64,000 nt of DNA from CALNBC01 sp050945915 (GTDB lineage Bacteria > Bacillota > Clostridia > Christensenellales > CALWSW01). The stretch's first letter is position 1; each line of letters begins with the position of its first letter. The stretch is from contig JBMNTV010000002.1 of the NCBI GenBank assembly GCA_050945915.1, positions 1 to 64,000 on the forward strand, written 5' to 3'. The position numbers and the translations under genes are program-made. This document shows positions 32,280 to 40,778 of the stretch, one piece after another. Under the pieces are notes generated by a model that was not told the DNA's origin, did no database searches, and worked only from the letters and a program-made list of their open reading frames with translations.

Positions 32280-33614
32280 TTAGCGGCCTTCCTTGCGGGT
32301 GCGCTTGAGGGCAGCAGCCAAGGCGGCGGCGCAGACCGCGGCCAGGGCGATGCACAGCGCGGCAGGGGTGGTGCCGTCACCGGTGGGGGGGACTTCCTCC
32401 ACATCAGTGTCGTCTTCTTCATCGACGGGGATTTCGTCTTCGTCCTCTTCGAGGGGCAGGTCGTCGGTGGGTTCCTCCACGTCTGCCTCGTCATCCTCCA
32501 CGTTGTACTCGACGGTGAAGGTGGCCTGATAGGTGGTGGCCTGCTCGAAGTTCTTGTCCTGCAGCTTGTAGTTGTAATTCAGGCTGAAGCCGAAGTCGGC
32601 GAGCATGGTCTCAAATGCAGCCTGCTCGGCGGGGGTGAAGACGGCTGCGCCATTGTCGGCGTAGACATAACCGCTGCCCACAGTGTTCCTGGCGATCAGG
32701 CGGCCCGCCTTGGCAAGGCCGAGGGAAACGCCGTAGCCTTCCGCGTTGGTGACTTCGGTATCCAAGGTGACGATCTCGGTGGCGGTGCCGTCGGCGGCCA
32801 CTAGGCTGATGCGGTAACCCACGGTGGAGAGGGACTCAGCCACGCTTGCGGGCCAGATGCTGGTGTTGCTGGCGGCGGGCCAGGTGGCTTCGACCTTATC
32901 GATCTGATAGGTGCGGCCGTTCTGGACCACGGTCAGGGTGTTGTCCTTGAACTTGAACTCGGTGGGGGAAACCTTCGCGACGATGGCGCCGTTTTCGGCT
33001 GCGCGGTTGATGCCGGTGAAGCCGATCACATAGTTGGCTTCCCTTGCGGTGCCCGCTTCGTCGATGGCGAGGTTGAAGGCTTCGTTGCCGACGTTCACGT
33101 TGGCCTTGGTGGGGTTGTCGTTGTGGACATTCACCTTGAAGGTCAGGCTGTTGCTGTCCTTGTCATAGACCAGGGCTTCGCTGGCGTTGGCCTTCACGAT
33201 GCCGTTTTCGGTGGAAACCAGGTTGGCATAGGTGGAGTCATGGGGATGGGTGAGGACCACGTCCGTCATCGTGTTCATCGAAAGGTCGACGGTGTCGGAG
33301 GACACGATGATGGTGTACTCATTGCCCACCGCGCTGGTGTGCGCCAGAGTCCTGGCGGGGTTTGCGATGCTGATGGTCAGCGCGAAGTACATCAGTTCGT
33401 TGACGTTGTAATCTTTTTCGGAAGCGTCCACCAGGTTGCTGTAGATGCGCACGCCCTGGGTGGTAACCGTCGCGTCGGTGCACTTGAAGCCGGTGACGGC
33501 AAACGCATCCGTCAGGGTGGTGTTGCCGGTGCCCGGCGAAACCACGAAGGCCAAAGAGGCCATCGAGGCCAGGCAAAGGACGGCTGCAAGCGCGAAGGAA
33601 ATCAGCTTTTTCAT
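32280..33614 (-). CDS. Cell-wall-anchored surface protein with variant sortase signal
   Basis: 444 residues. The signal peptide is MKKLISFALAAVLCLASMAS with an LA cleavage region. The body is rich in Asn, Thr and Val with no domain I recognise. An acidic stalk (about 380-407) leads to PPTGD at 409-413, then a hydrophobic span and KRTRKEGR at the end. This matches an LPxTG-type sorting signal with VPPTG in place of LPxTG. AAAGGAG stands before ATG 33614. Its own promoter is clear. Its function is unknown; adhesion or wall structure is plausible. Confidence 0.8.
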   Translation of the reverse strand: MKKLISFALAAVLCLASMASLAFVVSPGTGNTTLTDAFAVTGFKCTDATVTTQGVRIYSNLVDASEKDYNVNELMYFALTISIANPARTLAHTSAVGNEYTIIVSSDTVDLSMNTMTDVVLTHPHDSTYANLVSTENGIVKANASEALVYDKDSNSLTFKVNVHNDNPTKANVNVGNEAFNLAIDEAGTAREANYVIGFTGINRAAENGAIVAKVSPTEFKFKDNTLTVVQNGRTYQIDKVEATWPAASNTSIWPASVAESLSTVGYRISLVAADGTATEIVTLDTEVTNAEGYGVSLGLAKAGRLIARNTVGSGYVYADNGAAVFTPAEQAAFETMLADFGFSLNYNYKLQDKNFEQATTYQATFTVEYNVEDDEADVEEPTDDLPLEEDEDEIPVDEEDDTDVEEVPPTGDGTTPAALCIALAAVCAAALAAALKRTRKEGR

Positions 33615-33670
33615 TTGATTGCGCTCTCCTTTGTGTCGAATGTTTTGGGTTGGTTTTGCCGGCTGATGCA

Positions 33671-33700
33671 ATCATAGCCCGGAAAAAGCTGACGGGTCAA
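33671..33700 (-). promoter_or_regulatory. Promoter of the surface protein gene
   Basis: On the minus strand TTGACC (33700-33695) and TATGAT (33676-33671) are 18 bases apart. Upstream, 33701-33870 is AT-rich with no gene. Confidence 0.7.
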
Positions 33701-33870
33701 GAAAATTATTGCGTTTTTGTTGCGATATTTCTCGAATTTATGTTTTATACATGGGGTGGTCGTAATAAATTCGTAATTTATTCAAAATCAGTTCATAATA
33801 TATAACCATTTTTTGCCACACGCTTCCCTTCCACAAAAAAAGGCGGCAAAGCCACGTTGCGATGAGGCGA

Positions 33871-34713
33871 TTATGAGGATTGCGCCTGCGCCGCGCGCAC
33901 GACGTTTGCGGTGAGCAGCGCCGCCGTCACCGCACCGACGCCGCCGGGAACCGGCGTGATCGCCTGGACCGCCTCTTTTGCGGCGGCAAAGTCCGCATCC
34001 CCCGTCATCTTGCCGGAAACAAAATTCATGCCCACGTCGATGATCACCTGATTCGGGGCAAAGCAGTCCGCGCCCACGAGGTTCGCCCGTCCGGCCGCGG
34101 CGATGATGAGTTCCGATTCCCGAAGGATGCTTGGCAGGTCCTTCGTCCTGGAATGGCAAAGGGTCACCGTCGCGTCCCGCTGGCAAAGCAGCAGCGCCGC
34201 CGGCCTTCCCACCACCAGACTCCTGCCCACCACCGCCGCCCGCTTGCCGGCGATGGGGATGCCGTAATGCTCCAAGATGGCGATGCAGGCTTCCGCAGTG
34301 CAGGGGGCGAAGCCGCCGGAGCCTGTCAGAAGGCTTGCCAACGAGCCGTCGGTGATGCCGTCCACATCCTTTTTGGGGGAAAGGGCGTTTCGCGCCGCTT
34401 CGTCCAAATCGCCGGGCAGGGGGCGGAAGATCAGCACGCCGTGAACGGAGGCGTCCTCGTTCAGGGCGCGAATGGCATCCACCAACTCTTTTTTTGACAC
34501 ATCCGCCGCCAGTTCCAAAGCGCGAAAATTCACGCCCATGCTCTGGCACCGCTTGAAAAGGGCGCGCTGATAGGCCATATCCTCCTTCGCTTCGCCCACC
34601 CGAACCACACAGAGGGTGGGCCTGTGCCCCTCCTTCGCCAGTTCTTCGGCGATGGGTGCATAGCGCTGTGTCAATGCGGCAGCGACGGGCGAGCCGAGAA
34701 GCAATTCTGCCAT
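33871..34713 (-). CDS. folD: FolD-type methylene-tetrahydrofolate dehydrogenase/cyclohydrolase
   Basis: 280 residues. It interconverts 5,10-methylene-, methenyl- and formyl-tetrahydrofolate. Family stretches are LIFRPLPGDLDE, PKKDVDGIT, VVGRSLVVGRP and TPVPGGVGAVT. The lysine that is essential in typical FolD (Lys56 of E. coli) lies four residues after a conserved Tyr; here Tyr48 is followed by Gln-Arg-Ala-Leu, so that position is Leu52. A separate FchA cyclohydrolase is encoded next to it, so this FolD may act mainly as the dehydrogenase. It is the last gene of fhs-fchA-folD. Confidence 0.9.
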   Translation of the reverse strand: MAELLLGSPVAAALTQRYAPIAEELAKEGHRPTLCVVRVGEAKEDMAYQRALFKRCQSMGVNFRALELAADVSKKELVDAIRALNEDASVHGVLIFRPLPGDLDEAARNALSPKKDVDGITDGSLASLLTGSGGFAPCTAEACIAILEHYGIPIAGKRAAVVGRSLVVGRPAALLLCQRDATVTLCHSRTKDLPSILRESELIIAAAGRANLVGADCFAPNQVIIDVGMNFVSGKMTGDADFAAAKEAVQAITPVPGGVGAVTAALLTANVVRAAQAQSS

Positions 34714-34745
34714 GTTTCACCTAATTCGCGTAAAAATACGCCCTT

Positions 34746-35366
34746 TCAGTCTTTTTTCAGCCTGTTTTGCACGAAACGGAAGGTTTCGTCCGCAAGATTC
34801 GCGGCAAAAAGCCGTTCTTCCGCCTGCCGGACCAGCTCCTTTGCCTTTTCGCGGTCCTTCATCAGCCCGGCATTGACGTACACATTCAGCGCGGCGGCGC
34901 GGATTGCCCCCGCGCAGATCGCCGCCCCCGCCCCTGCGTCGCTGATCATGATGGGCGAGCAAATCGGAGAGAGGCGGTTCAACAGCTTCGCCCCCTCAAA
35001 AAGGGCTTCCATCATCTGTATCGGCGCTTCGCAGGCGGTGACCAGCGCCGCTTCGATGGCCGATTCCCGGCGCGGGTCTGATTTGTCCATCCCCCAGGCG
35101 GCGGAAAGGGGCGAAAAGCCCGCTTCGTCCTCGTCCACCAGTTCAAGAAGGCGCAGGCGAAGCTCCTCCAGCCTGGCTGAAATCTCAGCGATTTCCTCTT
35201 TGTGTTCCGCGCAGGACTTTTTGCTTTCCGACAAGGCGGAAACCATCCTTCCCAAAGCGCAGGCGAGGCTGCCGCAAAGAGCCGCGGCACCGCCGCCCCC
35301 CGGGGAGGGCGCAGAAGACGCCAGTTTTTCGGAAAAAGCCTCGCAGGTCCAATCGATCTGTCTCAT
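34746..35366 (-). CDS. fchA: Methenyl-tetrahydrofolate cyclohydrolase (cyclodeaminase family)
   Basis: 206 residues of the formiminotransferase-cyclodeaminase fold. The typical N-terminal SSAPSPGGGGAAALCGSLA and central VTACEAPIQMMEALFEGA are seen. It hydrolyses methenyl-THF to formyl-THF in the one-carbon pathway. ATG 35366 was chosen over a TTG further up because of a GGAAAGG site. It lies between fhs and folD, the common gene order in clostridia and acetogens. Confidence 0.88.
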   Translation of the reverse strand: MRQIDWTCEAFSEKLASSAPSPGGGGAAALCGSLACALGRMVSALSESKKSCAEHKEEIAEISARLEELRLRLLELVDEDEAGFSPLSAAWGMDKSDPRRESAIEAALVTACEAPIQMMEALFEGAKLLNRLSPICSPIMISDAGAGAAICAGAIRAAALNVYVNAGLMKDREKAKELVRQAEERLFAANLADETFRFVQNRLKKD

Positions 35367-35399
35367 TTCCTCCGCCTTTCCATCCGTCGACAAAAGCAA

Positions 35400-37070
35400 T
35401 CAGAACAAGCCGGAAATCACGCCGCGCTCGTCCACGTCGATGCGCTCTGCGGCAGGGGATTTGGGCAGCCCGGGCATGGTCATGATCTGCCCCGTCAGCA
35501 CGACGACGAAGCCCGCTCCGGCGCTCACCTTCGCACCCCGCACCGTGATCGAAAACCCCTCCGGCGCGCCGAGAAGCGCGGGGTCGTCCGAAAAGCTGTA
35601 CTGGGTCTTTGCCATGCAGACGGGCAGATTCGAATACCCCAGCTTTTCCAAGCGTTCTAACTGGGCTTTTGCCGCGGCGGTAAACGCCACCCCCGCGCCG
35701 CCGTATACCCGCTGCACCACGGTCTCAATCTTTTCAAAAAGGCTTCTGTTTAGATCGTAGCAGAAGGAGAAGTCCCCGCCCCCCGCTTCGCAAAGGGCGA
35801 TCACCGCCTTTGCCAGCTCAATCCCGCCTTCGCCGCCCTTTGCCCACACTTCCGAAAGGGCGACGGGAAGATTGCGTTTTTTGCATTCATCTTCGATGAG
35901 GGCAAGCTCCTCTTCCGAATCCGTGGGAAAGCGGTTGATGGCCACCACGCAGGGCAGTCCAAACACTTCTTTGATGTTCTTTGCATGCTGGAACAGGTTG
36001 GGAAGCCCCGCCTGCAAGGTTTTGACATCCGGCGTGGACAGCGCGTCCTTCTTGGCGCCGCCGTGGTGTTTCAGGGCGCGCACCGTCGCCACCAGCACCA
36101 CCGCATCCGGAGTCAGCCCTGATTTTCGGCACTTGATGTCAAAAAACTTTTCCGCCCCCAGGTCCGCGCCGAATCCCGCCTCTGTTACCGCGTATTCCCC
36201 CAGGGCGACGGCGGCTTTGGTGGCGATGACGGAGTTGCATCCGTGGGCGATATTCGCAAAAGGCCCGCCGTGCACCAGGGCCGGCGTATGCTCTAAGGTC
36301 TGCACCAGATTGGGCTTCAAAGCGTCCTTCAAAAGAGCCGCCATCGCCCCCTGGGCCTTCAAATTCCCGGCGGTGACCGGCTCGTCCTGATACGTGTACC
36401 CCACCACCATGCGGGCCAGGCGCTCCTTCAAGTCGGTGATGGATTCCGAAAGGCACAAGACCGCCATGACCTCCGAGGCGACGGTGATGTCGTACCCGTC
36501 CTCCCGGGGGACGCCGTTCGCCTTGCCGCCCAGCCCGTTGACCACGAAGCGGAGCTGGCGGTCGTTCATGTCCACGCAGCGGCGCCAGGTGATCCTGCGG
36601 GGGTCGATGTTCAGACTGTTTCCCTGATGGATATGATTGTCCAACATGGCGGCGAGGAGGTTGTTCGCCGCGCCGATGGCGTGAAAATCCCCGGTAAAGT
36701 GCAGGTTGATGTCCTCCATGGGAACGACCTGGGCGTATCCGCCGCCGGCGGCCCCTCCTTTGACGCCGAAAACCGGGCCCAGGGAAGGTTCCCGCAGGGC
36801 CACGATGGCGTTTTTACCCAGCTTTTGCAACGCGTCCGCCAGGCCGACGGTGGTCGTCGTTTTCCCCTCCCCCGCGGGGGTGGGGTTGATGGCCGTCACC
36901 AGCACCAGCTTCGCCTTTTGTTTGCCTTTTTGGTCCAGAACGGATAAATCCAGCTTTGCCTTGTATCGTCCGTAGGGCTCGATGGACGACGGATCGATTC
37001 CCGCTTTTTGGGCGATTTGCTCGATGGGCAGCATCTGGGTTTCCTGGGCGATTTGGATGTCTGGCTTCAT
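35400..37070 (-). CDS. fhs: Formate-tetrahydrofolate ligase
   Basis: 556 residues, the usual length. It makes 10-formyl-THF from formate, THF and ATP. The P-loop is TPAGEGKTTTTVGL, and further blocks are REPSLGPVFGVKGGAAGGGY, HFTGDFHAIGAANNLL and TMPGLPKSPAAERI. GGAGGG lies six bases before ATG 37070. First gene of the folate one-carbon operon. Its presence supports an anaerobic clostridial host but does not by itself show acetogenesis. Confidence 0.96.
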   Translation of the reverse strand: MKPDIQIAQETQMLPIEQIAQKAGIDPSSIEPYGRYKAKLDLSVLDQKGKQKAKLVLVTAINPTPAGEGKTTTTVGLADALQKLGKNAIVALREPSLGPVFGVKGGAAGGGYAQVVPMEDINLHFTGDFHAIGAANNLLAAMLDNHIHQGNSLNIDPRRITWRRCVDMNDRQLRFVVNGLGGKANGVPREDGYDITVASEVMAVLCLSESITDLKERLARMVVGYTYQDEPVTAGNLKAQGAMAALLKDALKPNLVQTLEHTPALVHGGPFANIAHGCNSVIATKAAVALGEYAVTEAGFGADLGAEKFFDIKCRKSGLTPDAVVLVATVRALKHHGGAKKDALSTPDVKTLQAGLPNLFQHAKNIKEVFGLPCVVAINRFPTDSEEELALIEDECKKRNLPVALSEVWAKGGEGGIELAKAVIALCEAGGGDFSFCYDLNRSLFEKIETVVQRVYGGAGVAFTAAAKAQLERLEKLGYSNLPVCMAKTQYSFSDDPALLGAPEGFSITVRGAKVSAGAGFVVVLTGQIMTMPGLPKSPAAERIDVDERGVISGLF

Positions 37071-37086
37071 TGATTCCCTCCGCAAG

Positions 37087-37131
37087 AGCCGGACGGTTTT
37101 CTTGTTCCGGCTTCCATATTTGGATAATATA
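37087..37131 (-). promoter_or_regulatory. Candidate fhs promoter and leader hairpin
   Basis: On the minus strand an extended -10 TGGTATATT has its hexamer at 37131-37126, with a weak -35 (TTTTAT) 17 bases upstream. The short leader contains AGCCGGA pairing with TCCGGCT (37112-37106 and 37093-37087). The leader is too short for a THF riboswitch. Confidence 0.5.
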
Positions 37132-37246
37132 CCACAAATAGCCTCATAATAAAAGAATCACAACCGCTGCGGCAGGGGCTTGCGCCAAGTTTTGGCCAAG
37201 GCCGCGGCCGCTGTTTCGGTTTGCAAAGAAGGCCGAACCGCACATC

Positions 37247-37274
37247 TCGACAAAGCTTCCTTTGATGATATAAT
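37247..37274 (+). promoter_or_regulatory. Promoter of the phosphohexomutase gene
   Basis: TCGACA (37247-37252) and TATAAT (37269-37274) are 16 bases apart, with a TGA extension before the -10 box. Confidence 0.65.
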
Positions 37275-37304
37275 GGTTTTAATGCTAAAACCTGGGGGTG
37301 CAAG

Positions 37305-39023
37305 ATGGATTACCGCAGGCGCTACGACGCATGGATCAACGACAAAGCCCTGGACGACGCGACAAGGCAGGAGCTGTTGGGCATTCAGGACGAAAAGGAG
37401 CTGACCGACCGCTTCTTTAAGGACCTTGAGTTCGGCACCGCCGGGTTGCGGGGGATCATGGGGGCGGGCAGCAACCGCATGAACGTCTATACCGTAGGCC
37501 GGGCTGCCCAGGGCCTGGCGAATTACTTAAAGACCCTGCCCAACGCAGAAGAAGCCGGGGTGGCGATTGCCTTTGATTCCCGCCACCGCTCCGATGAGTT
37601 TGCCCTGCGCTCCGCCCTCATCCTGGCGGCGAACGGGATTAAAACCTATCTTTTCCCGGGGATCAGGGCGGTACCCCAGCTTTCCTTCGCGGTGGGGCAT
37701 CTCGGCTGCGCGGCGGGCATCGTCATCACCGCCAGCCACAACCCGAAGGAATACAGCGGCTTCAAGGTGTATGGCGCAAACGGCGCCCAGATCAACCCCC
37801 AAACCGCAAAAAAGATCACCGAGCAGATCAACTCCGTCGCGGATTTTTCCGCCATCCGCCTGATGGAGGAGGATGCCGCCAGAGAAGCGGGCCTGCTGGT
37901 CACCATCGGCAAAGAGGTGGACGAGGCGTACTTCGACTATACCATGGGCCTTGCTTTGGACCCTTCTGTCCTTTCCGCCGCCAAGGACCTTTCCATCGTG
38001 TATACCCCGCTTTTTGGCGCGGGGGCGGAGCCTGTTTCCCGGGTGCTGACCGCCGCGGGGGTCAGGCATCTGTTCGTCGTACCGGAGCAGAGCGCGCCCA
38101 ACGGCGATTTCCCCGGCCTCCCCGCCCCCAATCCGGAGGTTGCCGAGGCTTTTTCCGAAGCGGAAAAACACGCCCGTAACCTCGGGGCGGATTTGATCCT
38201 CGCCACCGACCCGGACGCCGACCGGCTGGGCGTCGCCGTGCGCAAGGGGGACGAATTCGTCATCCTGACGGGCAACCAGATCGGCTGTCTGGTGCTGCAT
38301 TACCGGCTGATGAAGCTGAAAGAGCAGGGAAAACTGCCCAAGGACGGCTTCGTTGTCAAATCCATCGTTTCCACCAATTTTGCCAACGCCATAGCCCAAA
38401 GCTTCGGCGTCCGGCTAGAGGAGGTGCTCACCGGATTCCGTTTCATCGGCGAAATGATCGACGAATCGGAGCGGACGAAAACAGGCTCCTTTCTGTTCGG
38501 CTTTGAAGAAAGCTACGGCTTCCTGGCCGGCACCAAAGTGCGGGACAAGGACGCCATCTGCGCGGCGCTGATGACCGCCGAAACCGCGGCGTACTACTCC
38601 CTGCGCGGCATGACGCTGCTGGACGGCTTGCATGAACTGTTTGAGCAATACGGCTGCTACTGCGAAACCATCAAGTCCTACACCCTGCATGGCGCCGAGG
38701 GCATGGCAAAAATCGCCGCCGCCATGGAGGATTTGCGCAACAACCCGCCCCAAAAGGTGTTCGACCGCCGGGTGGCCGCCCTTCGCGACTATTCCGAAGG
38801 TTTCCGGGAAGAAGGCGGCAAAAAAACGCCCCTGAACCTGCCCAAATCCAACGTGCTTTATTACGAGCTGGGCGGCGGGGACTGGCTGTGCGTGCGCCCC
38901 TCTGGCACCGAGCCCAAGCTGAAGGTTTATGCCGGCGCCAGCGAGGGATGCGCCGAGGGCGCAAAAAAGCGGGTGGAGGCATACGCCTCCGCCGCTGGGG
39001 AGCTTTTGGGCATGGACCGCTGA
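37305..39023 (+). CDS. Phosphoglucomutase/phosphomannomutase
   Basis: 572 residues of the alpha-D-phosphohexomutase family. Visible are FGTAGLRGIMGAGSNRMN, the phosphoserine loop TASHNPKEYSG, the metal loop DPDADRLGVAV, the sugar loop GFEESYGFL and the phosphate-binding RPSGTEPKLKVY. It interconverts hexose 1- and 6-phosphates for polysaccharide and wall precursors. Length and N-terminus match PgcA-type enzymes of Bacillota. It stands alone between its promoter and a terminator. Confidence 0.93.
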   Translation: MDYRRRYDAWINDKALDDATRQELLGIQDEKELTDRFFKDLEFGTAGLRGIMGAGSNRMNVYTVGRAAQGLANYLKTLPNAEEAGVAIAFDSRHRSDEFALRSALILAANGIKTYLFPGIRAVPQLSFAVGHLGCAAGIVITASHNPKEYSGFKVYGANGAQINPQTAKKITEQINSVADFSAIRLMEEDAAREAGLLVTIGKEVDEAYFDYTMGLALDPSVLSAAKDLSIVYTPLFGAGAEPVSRVLTAAGVRHLFVVPEQSAPNGDFPGLPAPNPEVAEAFSEAEKHARNLGADLILATDPDADRLGVAVRKGDEFVILTGNQIGCLVLHYRLMKLKEQGKLPKDGFVVKSIVSTNFANAIAQSFGVRLEEVLTGFRFIGEMIDESERTKTGSFLFGFEESYGFLAGTKVRDKDAICAALMTAETAAYYSLRGMTLLDGLHELFEQYGCYCETIKSYTLHGAEGMAKIAAAMEDLRNNPPQKVFDRRVAALRDYSEGFREEGGKKTPLNLPKSNVLYYELGGGDWLCVRPSGTEPKLKVYAGASEGCAEGAKKRVEAYASAAGELLGMDR

Positions 39024-39044
39024 AGAACCATTGCACATTCTGCT

Positions 39045-39081
39045 CCGCCTGCCGGCAAGTCTCCGGCGGGCGGGTTCTTTT
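39045..39081 (+). terminator. Intrinsic terminator after the phosphohexomutase gene
   Basis: An 11-bp GC-rich stem (39045-39055 with 39063-39073, one T-G pair) is followed by TTCTTTTT. Confidence 0.8.
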
Positions 39082-39223
39082 TGGAATTTTGTCGTTTTTG
39101 GGAAACGCATTTGGAAACACCGTCCGAAAAGCCCTTTTCTTTCCCCGTTTTCTGCGTGGCGGCGGGCTTTTGTTTGTGGTAAAATCATGCGTAAAGTTTT
39201 TTTGAAAGCTCTGTGGAGGGAAT

Positions 39224-40078
39224 ATGTACATCGCGGATGGCTGGAAGGATTACGAACTGATCGATTGCGGCTCGGGGGACAAGTTCGAGCGCTGGGGGAA
39301 ATACACCCTGCTGCGGCCGGACCCTTTGGCCATCTGGCCGTTAGAGCCCTGCTCGCCCCACGCGGTGTACCACCGCTCCAGTTCCGGCGGCGGCCATTGG
39401 GAATACCTGCGCCCCCTGCCGGAAAAATGGGAGATCCATTATAAAAACCTCACCTTCATCGTGCGGCCCACCGGCTTCAAGCACACCGGGCTGTTTCCGG
39501 AGCAGGCCGTCAACTGGGACTGGATGACCAGCCTCATCGAGAAGGCGGCGAAGCGCCCGATCTCGGTTTTGAACCTGTTTGCCTATACCGGCGGCGCCAC
39601 CGTCGCCTGCCTCAAGGCCGGGGCGCAGGTGCTGCACCTGGACGCCGCCAAAGGCATGGTGGCCTGGGCGAAGGACAATGCCGCCGCCTCCGGCGTGGCT
39701 TCCGCTCCGGTGCGCTACATCGTGGACGACGCGATGAAATTCGTCCTGCGGGAAGCCCGGCGGGGACGGAGATACGACGCGGTGATCATGGACCCCCCGA
39801 GTTACGGCCGGGGCCCCACCGGTGAAATGTGGAAGATCGAGGAAGGTCTGTTTCCGCTGGTGACGGCCTGCGCGAACATCCTGTCCGATGACCCGCTGTT
39901 TTTCCTGATCAGCAGCTACACCACGGGGTTGGCCCCCATCGTGCTGAAAAATGTGCTGAACCTCGCCCTGGTTTCCCGCTACGGCGGGAAAGCGGAAGCC
40001 GGCGAAGTCGCCCTGCCCTGCACGAGAAGGCGGATCTTTCTGCCCTGCGGCGCGTCGGGGCGCTGGACGGCGAAATAA
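39224..40078 (+). CDS. Class I SAM-dependent methyltransferase, RlmI/RlmK-like
   Basis: 284 residues. Motif I is NLFAYTGGATVACLKAGA and the catalytic-type motif is MDPPSYGRG, both typical of the RlmI/RlmK group of 23S rRNA methyltransferases. The N-terminal half is a short substrate-binding part (LLRPDPLAIWP, TGLFPEQAVNW) without the full PUA domain. GGAGGG precedes the ATG. It probably methylates rRNA, but the exact base is unknown. Confidence 0.82.
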   Translation: MYIADGWKDYELIDCGSGDKFERWGKYTLLRPDPLAIWPLEPCSPHAVYHRSSSGGGHWEYLRPLPEKWEIHYKNLTFIVRPTGFKHTGLFPEQAVNWDWMTSLIEKAAKRPISVLNLFAYTGGATVACLKAGAQVLHLDAAKGMVAWAKDNAAASGVASAPVRYIVDDAMKFVLREARRGRRYDAVIMDPPSYGRGPTGEMWKIEEGLFPLVTACANILSDDPLFFLISSYTTGLAPIVLKNVLNLALVSRYGGKAEAGEVALPCTRRRIFLPCGASGRWTAK

Positions 40079-40085
40079 CCGCTGT

Positions 40086-40721
40086 TCAGGACTGGCGGGA
40101 GCGCGCCGGCGCGTCCTGCTGCGCCTTGCCCAGCCCCAGGATTTCCTTGGCGGTGACCTGCACGATGCGAAAATCCACCAAAAAGCACATATTCCGCACA
40201 TACCAAAGGTCCCGGGCCAGCCGTTCCTCCGGTCTGCCCTCCCGGTCTTCCACCTGGGCAAACCCCGTCAGGCCGGGGCGGACATTCAGCCGTTCCAGGG
40301 CGATTTTCGGCATGCTGTTCATCTCCGAAAGCACCAAAGGCCTGGGCCCCACGAAGGACATTTCCCCTTTGAGCACGTTGATGAGCTGGGGAAGCTCGTC
40401 CAAGGACAGCTTGCGCAAAATCCTGCCCACCCTGGTGATCCTCGGGTCGTCCTCCCGGTTGGCGAAGATCTCCCCCGGCTCCTTCAAAAGGTGGGCCAAG
40501 GGTTCTGCCCCCACGTGCATGGTGCGCAGTTTGTAAACTTTGATCAGCCTGTGGTCTTTGCCCACCCGCCACTGGGAAAACAGCGCGCCCCCCGGCGAAT
40601 CCAGCCGGATGATCAGCGCCATCAGGGGGAAAAAGGGCAGCGTTACGACGAGTAAAACGAGGGCGAGCAGCACGTCCAGCCCCCGCTTGATATGGGGATA
40701 CACACTTTTTTTTGACTGCAT
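40086..40721 (-). CDS. Bacterial sugar transferase (undecaprenyl-phosphate sugar-1-P transferase)
   Basis: 211 residues with one N-terminal membrane helix (GLDVLLALVLLVVTLPFFPL) and the cytoplasmic catalytic domain: KVYKLRTM, RITRVGRILRKLSLDELPQL, FVGPRPL and RPGLTGFAQV. It moves a sugar phosphate to a lipid carrier to start exopolysaccharide or glycan synthesis. AAGGAG lies seven bases before ATG 40721. It is divergent from mnmG, and its stop is 7 bases past the convergent methyltransferase stop. No glycan cluster is around it. Confidence 0.9.
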   Translation of the reverse strand: MQSKKSVYPHIKRGLDVLLALVLLVVTLPFFPLMALIIRLDSPGGALFSQWRVGKDHRLIKVYKLRTMHVGAEPLAHLLKEPGEIFANREDDPRITRVGRILRKLSLDELPQLINVLKGEMSFVGPRPLVLSEMNSMPKIALERLNVRPGLTGFAQVEDREGRPEERLARDLWYVRNMCFLVDFRIVQVTAKEILGLGKAQQDAPARSRQS

Positions 40722-40778
40722 CGAAGGACTCCTTGCGGTCAACTCATTCCAATTAGTTTTTTCCGAAAGGACATAAAT

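Noticed and set aside
37071..37200. THF riboswitch before fhs
   Set aside because: The leader from the -10 box is about 50 bases, too short, and only a simple hairpin is seen.
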